A DNA stretch of 15,851 nt from Chloroflexota bacterium (GCA_023380675.1 JAMCRS010000253.1:1-15851); one strand, 5' to 3'; counted from the first letter of the stretch, positions 1 through 6,612 are shown. Numbers and translations are program-made. The notes: generated by a model from the sequence alone, not told the origin.

Positions 1-1
1 G

Positions 2-97
2 GCTGACTTTACTCCTCCGGCCGTAACGTTCCTGTAGCAAGACAAGTCCCTCTATCGAATCACCAGCTACGACGCCCGCGGCGGGCCCGGCGAAAAG
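2..97 (+). pseudogene. Upstream continuation of the YfhO-like frame, broken by an in-frame amber codon
   Basis: The frame of the gene that follows stays readable back to the window edge. It reads ADFTPPAVTFL, then TAG at 35-37, then QDKSLYRITSYDARGG, and runs on into the GTG at 98. Both halves look like the same YfhO-family extracellular region, where a short run ending in FL[Q]Q comes before a 'yRi.syd' strand and the 'GYDS' motif. CAG to TAG is a single transition. The gene therefore probably begins outside the window and is interrupted here by a nonsense mutation or a sequence error. No ribosome binding site precedes the GTG at 98, so a genuine new start there is unlikely. The protein similarity is from memory of the family and was not searched. 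Confidence 0.6.
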
Positions 98-2344
98 GTG
101 TTCAATCCAAACGTTGGCATGTTCTACGGGATCGACGATATTCGGGGCTACGATTCGATCATCCCCAAGACGTATGCCGACCTGATGGGGCTGCTCGCTC
201 CGCAGGACGAGCTGCTGGACAACCGGATCGCGCCGTTCTACGGACCCGACCCTCTCTCGTCGCCGATCCTTAACCTGCTCAACGTCAAATACGTGCTGAC
301 CAAGCGCCCCGTCCCGAACGCGGGCTATACGTTGGTGTACGACGGCGAGATCAAGATCTATCGGAACGACCGCGTCCTGCCTCGAGCATTCATGGTCCCC
401 GAAGCACGCGTCGTCGCCGACCGCGCCGCGCAGCTCGAACAGATGAAGAGCCTGGACCCGGCCAAACAGGTGCTGCTGGACGAGGTCCCGCCGGCGGAGG
501 CGGGAGTGGTCGATGCAACGCGCTCCGCCGGTGGTCCCAATTGCACGCTCGATCCGGTGACGATCGACCAGTACGACGAAAGCCAGGTCGTCGTTAAGAG
601 CGTTCAAGCTTGCAGCGGTTGGCTCGTGCTCTCCGACTCTTATTTTCCCGGCTGGATCGCCCAGATCGACGGGCAGGACGTGCCGCTGCTGCGGGGTGAC
701 TATAACTTTCGCACCGTCCTGGTCCCGGCCGGCGAGCACACGATCCGGTTCAAGTACAGTCCGCTTTCGTTCCGGGTCGGCGCGATCAGCTCGTTTCTCG
801 CCGCGATGGTACTCCTCCTGGGCTTGGCCTACCTCGCGTGGCGTCGCTTTTATCATGTCGACGAGGCGTCCCAGGTCCGAACGGTCGCCAAGAACTCGCT
901 GCTGCCGATGGCCACGTCGCTCGTCATGAAGGCGTTTCCGTTCGCGCTCGCGCTCCTCTCGCTGCGTATTCTAGGACCGACCGGGACCGGTCGGTACGCG
1001 TGGGCGGTGACGGTCTTTTTCTTTGCGAGCACGATCACCGACTTTGGGCTCGGCATCCTCGTCACGCGCGAGGTTTCGCGCGATCTCACGCAGGCCAACC
1101 GATATCTGACGAACACCATTGTCTTGCGCGTGATCTTGTGGGCGCTTGCCCTCGTCCCGTTCGGTCTTATGCCCTTGATCTATCACGTAACCCCGGACAC
1201 GACCTTAACCTTTGGGTTGTTGATGGTGGGCCTGCTGCCGAGCAGCCTCTCGGCGTCCCTGGCGTTTCTGTTCAACGCCTACGAGCGATTCGAGTACCGC
1301 GTCGCGGTCGATTTCATGACGCAGGTGCTTTCGTTCGCGCTTCAGGCCGTCGCCCTGCTCCTCGGCTTTGGGATCGTCGGGCTGGCGAGCGCGTCGATCG
1401 CGACGAACCTGTTTACGCTTGGCGTGTTCTACTACCTGGTCCGGCGATCGCTCTTTGTGCCCCGTTTGGAGCTCGATCGGTCGCTCATCCGGTGGATGTT
1501 CTTCGAATCGTATCCGTTGATGCTGAACAACCTGCTGTCCAGCCTTTTTTTTCGCATCGACGTTTTGATCTTGCAGCCGCTCAAAGGCGACGCCGTCGTG
1601 GGGTATTACAAGACGGCCTACAGCTTTATCGACAATCTGAACTTTATTCCGTCGAACTTTACGCTCGCGATCTTTCCGGCGCTCACCCGATACGCGGCAT
1701 CTGCCAAAGACGCGATGCTCCGCGCCTACATCCTTTCACTCAAGTTGCTCCTCTGGATCGCGCTGCCGATCACGGCCGGCACGATTTTCGTCTCGCGCGA
1801 GCTCATCACGATCATCGGCGGCACCGCCTACCTGCCCGATTCCGCGCTCGCGCTGCAGGTGTTGATCTGGTTCCTGCCGTTCAGCTTCATCAACAGCGTG
1901 ACCCACTACGTCCTGATTGCGTTGGGCCAGCAGCGCTTTCTGACCAAGGCGTTCGTCATCGGATTGATCTTTAACGTCGCGGCGAATCTCGTCGCCATTC
2001 GCTCGTTCAGCTACATGGGCGCGGCCTTCGTCACGATTCTGTCCGAGATCGTGCTGTTGATTCCGTTCTACTATGGAGTTCGCAGGCACCTGGCATCGAT
2101 TCCGTTCTGGTCGATTGCGTGGAGACCCATCGTCTCGGCGGCGGTGATGGGGGTGGCGCTGTGGGGACTCGTGTCACGGGTTTCGCTGCTAGTGGCCGTC
2201 CCGGCCGCCGGCTTGCTGTACGTCGTGTTGTTGGTTGCGCTGGGCGCGTTGGGCGAGGACGAACGTGCGCTGCTGCGCCGGCTGGTCCCGACCCGCTGGC
2301 ACGCGATTACGCGTTTGGCTCCGCGCGAGGCAAAGGGGACCTGA
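98..2344 (+). CDS. YfhO-like C-terminal region fused to a MOP-superfamily polysaccharide flippase (5' end incomplete)
   Basis: Residues 1-225 match the C-terminal extracellular part of YfhO-family membrane proteins: a DIRGYDSIIPK motif at 15-24, LLNVKYVLT near 60-68, and a WLVLSDSYFPGW segment near 175-186 before a final beta-sandwich-like stretch. One membrane helix (about 226-247) closes this part. From about residue 261 the protein is a multispanning transporter of the polysaccharide flippase (Wzx/MATE-like, MOP) type, starting KNSLLPMATSLVMKAFPFAL and carrying about a dozen hydrophobic segments to the end. YfhO relatives act in glycosylation of envelope polymers and flippases move lipid-linked glycans, so a joint role in envelope glycan export is inferred. 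GTG at 98 lacks a Shine-Dalgarno sequence and is only the first start after the amber codon at 35-37. The stop is TGA. The gene is convergent with the next one. Confidence 0.8.
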   Translation: MFNPNVGMFYGIDDIRGYDSIIPKTYADLMGLLAPQDELLDNRIAPFYGPDPLSSPILNLLNVKYVLTKRPVPNAGYTLVYDGEIKIYRNDRVLPRAFMVPEARVVADRAAQLEQMKSLDPAKQVLLDEVPPAEAGVVDATRSAGGPNCTLDPVTIDQYDESQVVVKSVQACSGWLVLSDSYFPGWIAQIDGQDVPLLRGDYNFRTVLVPAGEHTIRFKYSPLSFRVGAISSFLAAMVLLLGLAYLAWRRFYHVDEASQVRTVAKNSLLPMATSLVMKAFPFALALLSLRILGPTGTGRYAWAVTVFFFASTITDFGLGILVTREVSRDLTQANRYLTNTIVLRVILWALALVPFGLMPLIYHVTPDTTLTFGLLMVGLLPSSLSASLAFLFNAYERFEYRVAVDFMTQVLSFALQAVALLLGFGIVGLASASIATNLFTLGVFYYLVRRSLFVPRLELDRSLIRWMFFESYPLMLNNLLSSLFFRIDVLILQPLKGDAVVGYYKTAYSFIDNLNFIPSNFTLAIFPALTRYAASAKDAMLRAYILSLKLLLWIALPITAGTIFVSRELITIIGGTAYLPDSALALQVLIWFLPFSFINSVTHYVLIALGQQRFLTKAFVIGLIFNVAANLVAIRSFSYMGAAFVTILSEIVLLIPFYYGVRRHLASIPFWSIAWRPIVSAAVMGVALWGLVSRVSLLVAVPAAGLLYVVLLVALGALGEDERALLRRLVPTRWHAITRLAPREAKGT

Positions 2345-2350
2345 AACAAA

Positions 2351-2380
2351 GGGGCTGCCGAAAAAGACGTGGACAGCCCC
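2351..2380 (-). terminator. Possible terminator of the DUF1992 gene
   Basis: GGGGCTG (2351-2357) pairs with CAGCCCC (2374-2380) across a 16-nt loop. On the minus strand the hairpin is followed by TTTGTTTC. It lies about 80 nt past the DUF1992 stop and just after the stop of the convergent flippase gene. The T-tract is interrupted, so this is a moderate call. Confidence 0.4.
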
Positions 2381-2429
2381 AGGAATCATGGTGCAGGCGG
2401 ACTGGTCGAGCGCCGAGGAGACGAAAGAT

Positions 2430-2463
2430 GGTTGTCCAAATTCGATCCGGGCAACCTTTTTTT
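2430..2463 (+). terminator. Intrinsic terminator of the YfhO-flippase gene
   Basis: GGTTGTCC (2430-2437) pairs with GGGCAACC (2449-2456), including one T-G wobble, and seven T follow at 2457-2463. The T-tract overlaps the stop codon of the opposing DUF1992 gene, so the two convergent genes share these bases. Confidence 0.8.
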
Positions 2464-3052
2464 ATTCCGGCTTGCAGCGCTCGAGGAACCGGGCAACCTC
2501 GTCTTCGATCTGGATGCGTGTGTGGTGGAGCCTGGCGAAGGGAGCCTGCAGATTGAAAGTGTCGATCAGGCGATTGAGAGCTCCCGCGCGATTGCGGTAG
2601 GTCTCGCACGTGCGCTCGCGCACCGCCAAGAGCCGCTCACGTTCGGCAATCATTTTGTGCGGCGACAGCGTCTTGAGGCGAGCGTATTGTCTCTGATGCC
2701 ACTGCGCTTGCTGCGCGAGCCAGAGCGCCAGCGTGTCGGTCTCGCGGCGGATCGCCTTGTCCTGTTCGATCCAGGCCGGGGCGACCCCGGCGTCTTTGAG
2801 CAGCTTGTAGGCGAGACGCCATTCCTCCGGCGTGAACGGATTGTCGGTTAGGTCGAGCGGCTTGCCCTTGGCGATCGGCGCGTCGAATTCGCCGCGGTCC
2901 ATCGCCTCGCGGATCTGCCGTTCGATCGCGTTTTCCCCCTTGCGTGGGGCGCTCTTATCCGTGTCGATCCTTCCTTTCCAGCCGTATAGGAAAAACCCGT
3001 TCTCGCGTGGGATGCGAAAACGGGTTTGGGATCCGGTCTCTGCAATGAGCAA
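2462..3052 (-). CDS. DUF1992 (DnaJ-homologue subfamily C member 28-like) protein
   Basis: The conserved block is clear: IERQIREAMDRGEFD at about residues 43-57, then GKPLDLTDNPFTPEEWRLAY and LLKDAGVAPAW. This is the signature of DUF1992, found in bacterial proteins and in eukaryotic DNAJC28; there is no J domain. The biochemical function is unknown. The C-terminal half is charged and helical. The 5' end is problematic. The outermost start is TTG at 3050-3052 with no Shine-Dalgarno, and a strong minus-strand terminator (2988-3027) lies between it and the domain. Past the terminator there is an AAAGGAAGG sequence (2969-2977) but no ATG, GTG or TTG at useful distance; only ATC (2966-2968) or ACG (2960-2962) is available before the internal ATG of 'EAMDRG'. 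The family call is firm and the start is not. It lies downstream of the RRM gene on the same strand and stops with TAA. Confidence 0.85.
   Translation of the reverse strand: MLIAETGSQTRFRIPRENGFFLYGWKGRIDTDKSAPRKGENAIERQIREAMDRGEFDAPIAKGKPLDLTDNPFTPEEWRLAYKLLKDAGVAPAWIEQDKAIRRETDTLALWLAQQAQWHQRQYARLKTLSPHKMIAERERLLAVRERTCETYRNRAGALNRLIDTFNLQAPFARLHHTRIQIEDEVARFLERCKPE
2988..3027 (-). terminator. Strong intrinsic terminator behind the RRM gene
   Basis: A 14-bp stem (arms 3014-3027 and 2993-3006 read on the minus strand, one T-G wobble) with a 7-nt loop is followed on the minus strand by TTTTTCC. It lies about 90 nt after the RRM stop codon and overlaps the extended 5' end of the DUF1992 frame, so it should separate rpsU-RRM transcription from DUF1992. 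Confidence 0.8.
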
Positions 3053-3077
3053 TAGCGAACGATCGACGAACTCGAAA

Positions 3078-3096
3078 CGGGACGCAGGCCGTCCCG
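3078..3096 (-). other. Hairpin in the RRM gene 3' region
   Basis: CGGGACG (3078-3084) pairs perfectly with CGTCCCG (3090-3096) across a 5-nt loop. On the minus strand it is followed only by TTTCG. It may be a weak first terminator, or a 3'-end stabilising hairpin ahead of the stronger one at 2988-3027. Confidence 0.4.
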
Positions 3097-3116
3097 CACT
3101 TAGCGTACGTCAGACC

Positions 3117-3449
3117 TTAGAACCGGTTGTGCCGTTCGCGGCCCCCCCCTCCGCCGCCGCGGCGTGCGCCCCGGTCACCGGGGCCGCCGCCAGCGCGGTC
3201 CTCGCGCGGCCGAGCCAGATCCACGCGGATCGTGCGATCGTGGAGGGATTGACCGTTAAGTTGGCTAATCGCCTTTTGGGCGTCCTCCGGCGTCGCCATC
3301 TCAACGAACGCAAAACCCTTCGAGCGGCCGCTTTCTCTTTCCGTCACCAGCGTGACCGACGCGACGCTCGCCACCCCGGCGAACAACTGCCGTAGGTCGT
3401 CCTCTGTCGTTTGGTACGACAGGTTGCCAACAAACAGCCGCGTACTCAT
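3117..3449 (-). CDS. Small single-RRM RNA-binding protein with Gly/Arg-rich tail
   Basis: The protein has 110 residues. It carries one RNA recognition motif, with RNP2 as LFVGNL (5-10) and RNP1 as KGFAFVEM (44-51), and then a Gly/Arg-rich tail from about residue 83 ending GGGGRERHNRF. This is the layout of the glycine-rich RNA-binding proteins best known from cyanobacteria (Rbp family), where several are cold-induced and act on RNA structure or stability; here the role is inferred. The ATG at 3449 is preceded by AAAGGAG with about 7 nt spacing, so longer upstream versions of the frame are rejected. It lies 79 nt downstream of rpsU on the same strand with no promoter of its own that I can see, so the two are probably co-transcribed. 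The stop is TAA, and the terminator lies at 2988-3027. Confidence 0.93.
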   Translation of the reverse strand: MSTRLFVGNLSYQTTEDDLRQLFAGVASVASVTLVTERESGRSKGFAFVEMATPEDAQKAISQLNGQSLHDRTIRVDLARPREDRAGGGPGDRGARRGGGGGGRERHNRF

Positions 3450-3461
3450 TGGATTCTCCTT

Positions 3462-3478
3462 TGTTCTTGACAAGAACA
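3462..3478. repeat. Perfect palindrome just upstream of the RRM ribosome binding site
   Basis: TGTTCTTG and CAAGAACA flank a single central base, giving 8-bp arms. The element ends about 5 nt before the AAAGGAG of the RRM gene on the minus strand. It could be a repressor operator in DNA, or in RNA a short hairpin next to the ribosome binding site. Confidence 0.6.
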
Positions 3479-3528
3479 GGACCGGTTCCGACTGGTCGAC
3501 GCACGCCCGTTCGCACCAAACTGATTCT

Positions 3529-3744
3529 CTAGCCTTCGTCGTGCTCTTGACGCAAACGCTGCATCCGAGCGCGGCGGCGACCCTTCCGCTCATCCATGCG
3601 GCGCTGTTCGCCTTTGGGGACGAACCAGCGGCGGCGGCGCAGGTCTTTCATCACGCCGCCTTCCATCACTTCTTTGTTGAAGCGACGGAGTAGGCTATCG
3701 AAGGACTCGCCTTCTCGTAGTTTCACGGCCACGGGGCAACACAT
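3529..3744 (-). CDS. rpsU: Small ribosomal subunit protein S21
   Basis: The protein has 71 residues and is very basic. The S21 core is clear: KLREGESFDSLLRRFNKEV (8-26), then GGVMKDLRRRRWFVPKGEQRR and an Arg-rich tail. S21 binds the 30S platform near the 3' end of 16S rRNA and helps initiation. Start choice: ATG at 3744 lies directly against an AGAAGGG sequence, which is close for a Shine-Dalgarno. GTG at 3732 (fifth codon, before AVKLREGE) is the start most like other S21 proteins but sits about 12 nt away. ATG is kept here. The stop is TAG. A near-consensus promoter lies at 3841-3869, and a terminator-like hairpin stands between promoter and start. The gene is followed by the RRM gene. Confidence 0.93.
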   Translation of the reverse strand: MCCPVAVKLREGESFDSLLRRFNKEVMEGGVMKDLRRRRWFVPKGEQRRMDERKGRRRARMQRLRQEHDEG

Positions 3745-3771
3745 CCCTTCTGTATTGGTTTTGATTGAAGC

Positions 3772-3834
3772 GGTCACAAAAACAAGCCGCCATGCCCACG
3801 CGGCTTGGCGGTTCGCTCCAGACCTGTGACCTGG
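3772..3834 (-). promoter_or_regulatory. Structured rpsU leader, candidate attenuator
   Basis: The predicted transcript starts near 3834. Its first bases can form GGTCACA (3825-3831) paired with TGTGACC (3772-3778), a 7-bp helix that encloses the terminator-like hairpin at 3783-3807. Forming the outer helix uses the end of the T-tract and the bases after it. The arrangement resembles a leader in which alternative or nested pairings decide whether transcription reaches rpsU. It matches no riboswitch class that I can recognise, so regulation is an inference from base pairing only. Confidence 0.5.
3778..3807 (-). terminator. Terminator-like hairpin between the rpsU promoter and start codon
   Basis: On the minus strand CAAGCCGC pairs perfectly with GCGGCTTG (8 bp, arms 3800-3807 and 3783-3790) across a 9-nt loop and is followed by TTTTTG. 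This has the form of an intrinsic terminator, but it lies about 35 nt upstream of rpsU and downstream of its promoter. It is either an attenuator or the end of a separate short RNA of roughly 55 nt. Confidence 0.65.
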
Positions 3835-3840
3835 GCAAAG

Positions 3841-3869
3841 ATGATACCATTGCAGCCCAGAAATGTCAA
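3841..3869 (-). promoter_or_regulatory. Sigma-70-type promoter for rpsU-RRM
   Basis: On the minus strand there is TTGACA (3864-3869), a 17-nt spacer and TATCAT (3841-3846). The -35 box is perfect and the -10 box differs from TATAAT at two positions. The start of transcription should be near 3834, giving a leader of about 90 nt before rpsU. Confidence 0.8.
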
Positions 3870-4152
3870 ATGAACCCGGCCCCATCGCCACGGTTTCTCC
3901 TGGTCGAGGCGGGGGCGTACGGCTGCAAGAAGGCATTCCCGCTAAACGGCAGACCAGAACGCTAGTGCTAGTGCTGCCGCCTGCCGCGCAATTGTTCTGT
4001 GCAGGTCCGCCGTTACGGCTGTGGTGGATTTCGCGCGTGTCTCACCGAGTATCTTGGCGGCCACAAATTCATGGTCGGACCTATCTTGACGACCGTGTCG
4101 CTAATCGCCCCTTCCACACATGCGTCAGCGGCCAGCCTGCCGTTGCGCCTGA
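3870..4152. other. Intergenic stretch without a recognisable gene
   Basis: This stretch lies between the lipoprotein stop and the rpsU promoter, both on the minus strand. Frames exist on both strands but none has a ribosome binding site or a protein pattern I recognise. A short tandem GCTAGT repeat occurs near 3961-3973. No terminator with a T-tract was found behind the lipoprotein gene. Confidence 0.5.
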
Positions 4153-6342
4153 CTACGTCCGTGTCCTTGCCTCGTGCTGAAGTTCGTCGACAAGCTCGAT
4201 CGTGCCCTTTATCGATTCCATGTGGGCCCTGTCCAGACAAAACTCATCCCGAACCCCACGATGAATATCTCCTCCAGAAACTGAGAAGGGCTGAGCGGTC
4301 CGGCGAGCAAATGGAATAGCAATCCATAGAAAGCGTCTCGGTCGTCCAGGGTGAGCGTCTTCGACGAAATGAGCGACCCAAACCGGGTGAAAGTCGCTTG
4401 GCTGCTTCAAATTTGTCCAGTCATAGGCGATCTCGATGCACTGTCGCTCCTGCGGCGTCTCGCAAAAATACGGGGACCCGTTCGAATTGTCCACTTGCCA
4501 CCCCGTCGGATAACGCACTTGAACGCCGAGTTGATTCTGTCGATAGATGGGCCATTCGGTTACGGGCGGCATCGGTGTCGAAATCGGCGTTGACGAGGCC
4601 GTCAGCCTAAGGGTTTGCGCGATCGCATCGAATAAGCGTCCGTCGCCCCGTCCGCGCAGCACCAACACGCGTTCACCGTCCTCGACGACCAACACGTGAT
4701 CGACCACCCCAAACTCGCCCATTGTTTCCATGCGAATCGCGGGCTTGCCGTCAATCGTCTCCGTACGCCGGTCGAAAACCGTCAACCGAGCGCCGCGGTC
4801 CAAGATCTGACCGGGGCCGGGAGTCGCGGTCAACTCTTGCAGGAGCGATTCGGTGTCGCTCTGACGGTTGAACATGCTTTCGATGGAGACAAAGACCTCT
4901 CCGCCAAATGGAGTGAAATCGTTCCCGTCAGTTTCCGGCGAAGGGCTGAGCGTTACACATGCGAAGCATTGGTAGCCGGGTGTGCTCCAGTCCCGGCTCA
5001 CGTACCATCCGGCTGGATACCGCAACGAGAAATTCCTGCCTGCGTCCAGATAAGTTTGGTCTAGCTTCGGTACAGGCGCTTGAGGCGTGTCCGGCCGATA
5101 CGCGAGCAGATCGTCCCAGTTCGATTGGCCGTAGTAGCCGACCGCGTGTGGAGCAGGCCGGCGCGACCCTTCGATCGCTTGCGCTTCCCCAGTCGCGGGA
5201 TTCGCGGCCATCAATACCATATCGTCGCCGTCGCGCTGTACGTAGTACAAAGTCGAGCCGTCATGGTTCCACGCCGGCGCGTCCTGAAAGGCGTCCACCT
5301 GATTCAGCCGATGATGCGCGTGCGTCTTCGGATCGAGCAGGTACATGTGCCGCTTCAAGATGGCGGAATTGTCGAAACCCATGTAATCCGCTTCGCCACT
5401 GGCGCTGTCCGACGCGGTGACCGCGGCGTAGGCGATCCAGTCCCCGCGCGGCGACCAAGCGAGGTTGCCGGGAATCGCCTCGGTTTTGCTGATGACAGTG
5501 GTCACCTGACCGGTCGCGACGTCGAAAATGTCGAGCCACTTGTTGACTTGAGCGGAACGGTCCCCGCCGTCGGTAAATGCAAGTGCGGATCCATCGGGCG
5601 CCCAGCTTTGATAGAGCGAATTGAGGAGTGCACTGTCCGCAATCTGCGTCGCCTTGCCCGTTTCGACATCGAGCACGAGCAACGGCGTTCCATCGGCTTG
5701 GATGGACCCGGAAAGCGGACCAAGCCAGAAGAGGACGTAACGGCTGTTAGGCGCCCAACCGCCAAAATCGATCTGCTCAGGTAGGTTCGCATTTGGCTGG
5801 CGTTGATCGGACTTTGCCTCGAACAGCAGCGTGGGATGATCGGGCTGATGCGCTTCGACGCGGACTTGCCATATCTGGATCGGCTCGGTCGCTACAACGC
5901 CTGCGCCCGGCTGCGGCGGCAGCCAATGCGTTTCCACGACGAGCAAACGGCGGCTGTCCGGCGACCAGCTCACGGCTTGTGCGGTGCTGCCCGGCGCGAA
6001 CACTGAAAAACTCTTGCCATCGTCGCGCTGCAAATTCAGTGAACCATCGCGCGTGTCCGCCACAGCCGTCCATCTACCATCTGGCGATGCGATTTTCGAG
6101 ACGGTGCCGTACGGATTGGTCGCAGGTGAGGCAGTGGAGACGGGGGTGAGGGTTGGAGACGGCTTGGCCGTCGGCGAAGGTGTTGGAGAAGGACTGAGAG
6201 TCGGCGTTGCGGCCGGCGATTCCGGCTGCATAGGTGTCGGGATCGCTTGGACCGATGCCGGGGCGCCGCAGCCGCTTGAGAACGCGCTCAAGATCGCGCA
6301 CGTCGTCAATACGATGCAAAAGGCATATCGTCTGTTCGTCAT
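4153..6342 (-). CDS. Surface lipoprotein: Pro/Thr stalk, beta-propeller and two C-terminal PsbP-like repeats (second one frameshifted)
   Basis: ATG at 6342 is preferred because GAGGA stands 6 nt before it; the ATG at 6348 touches the same sequence. A signal peptide ends in FSSGC, a slightly atypical lipobox, with lipid-bearing Cys about residue 25. A Thr/Pro/Ser stalk covers about 35-75. Residues 85-400 hold about six propeller-like strands of the form WSPDSRRLL, WAPDGSALAF and WSPRGDWIAY (TolB/PD40 type). Two similar domains follow, opening NFSLRYPAGWYV (about 437) and LGVQVRYPTGWQV (about 605), as in PsbP/DUF1795-like folds. In the second, the frame appears to slip by +1 at 4390-4392 and return near 4224-4229, so about 55 residues as read are scrambled. 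The stop is TAG. A role in surface binding or sensing is guesswork. Confidence 0.8.
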   Translation of the reverse strand: MTNRRYAFCIVLTTCAILSAFSSGCGAPASVQAIPTPMQPESPAATPTLSPSPTPSPTAKPSPTLTPVSTASPATNPYGTVSKIASPDGRWTAVADTRDGSLNLQRDDGKSFSVFAPGSTAQAVSWSPDSRRLLVVETHWLPPQPGAGVVATEPIQIWQVRVEAHQPDHPTLLFEAKSDQRQPNANLPEQIDFGGWAPNSRYVLFWLGPLSGSIQADGTPLLVLDVETGKATQIADSALLNSLYQSWAPDGSALAFTDGGDRSAQVNKWLDIFDVATGQVTTVISKTEAIPGNLAWSPRGDWIAYAAVTASDSASGEADYMGFDNSAILKRHMYLLDPKTHAHHRLNQVDAFQDAPAWNHDGSTLYYVQRDGDDMVLMAANPATGEAQAIEGSRRPAPHAVGYYGQSNWDDLLAYRPDTPQAPVPKLDQTYLDAGRNFSLRYPAGWYVSRDWSTPGYQCFACVTLSPSPETDGNDFTPFGGEVFVSIESMFNRQSDTESLLQELTATPGPGQILDRGARLTVFDRRTETIDGKPAIRMETMGEFGVVDHVLVVEDGERVLVLRGRGDGRLFDAIAQTLRLTASSTPISTPMPPVTEWPIYRQNQLGVQVRYPTGWQVDNSNGSPYFCETPQERQCIEIAYDWTNLKQPSDFHPVWVAHFVEDAHPGRPRRFLWIAIPFARRTAQPFSVSGGDIHRGVRDEFCLDRAHMESIKGTIELVDELQHEARTRT

Positions 6343-6378
6343 GGTCATTCCTCATGTCGCGAGCCAAGCAACTACGGC

Positions 6379-6409
6379 ATTCTAGTCAATCCACGCAATC
6401 GGGATTGAA
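6379..6409 (-). promoter_or_regulatory. Weak candidate promoter for the lipoprotein gene
   Basis: On the minus strand TAGAAT (6379-6384) overlaps the stop codon of the small upstream frame. The best -35 candidates are TTCAAT at a 19-nt or TCAATC at an 18-nt spacer, both poor. The same -10 hexamer is used in better promoters in this window, which is the main reason to list it. Confidence 0.3.
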
Positions 6410-6588
6410 CGAGCCGCGACACTCTTTGGGCAAGGCGACCAATTCTTTCCCGCAGTAGACAACTTGACTGCGAGGGGGTACGAGTTGGCTGCGCATAAGA
6501 TCACCATCTGAGCCACCAGATGCGTCGCGACGCCCAATGAAGACCCAATGGCGACGCGCGCAGCCGATTCAACGTACGATGATTTCAT
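6382..6588 (-). CDS. Possible small protein of unknown function, 68 aa
   Basis: This is a short frame with a good ribosome binding site, GGAGG, 4 nt before ATG at 6588. Residues about 11-34 are hydrophobic (VAIGSSLGVATHLVAQMVIL) and could form one membrane helix or a leader. A more polar C-terminus with one further Cys follows, ending SIPIAWID. The stop is TAG, about 39 nt before the lipoprotein start, so it could be translated in the same message. I recognise no family. The strong ribosome binding site and the operon-like spacing are the support; the frame may still be spurious. Confidence 0.45.
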   Translation of the reverse strand: MKSSYVESAARVAIGSSLGVATHLVAQMVILCAANSYPLAVKLSTAGKNWSPCPKSVAARSIPIAWID

Positions 6589-6612
6589 TGCGCCTCCGTT
6601 GCTGACCTCCCG

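Noticed and set aside
838..1974. Long second reading frame (378 codons) on the plus strand inside the flippase
   Set aside because: It is an out-of-frame shadow: rich in Arg, Pro and His, no ribosome binding site, no family pattern, while the flippase frame has clear membrane helices.
3474..3488. Second SOS-like match, GAAC...GTTC, before the RRM gene
   Set aside because: The spacer is 7 nt and the arms are short; chance match.
3772..3831. tRNA-like appearance: a 7-bp end-to-end stem GGTCACA/TGTGACC
   Set aside because: Only 60 nt long, with no proper T-arm or anticodon arm; better explained as the rpsU leader structure.
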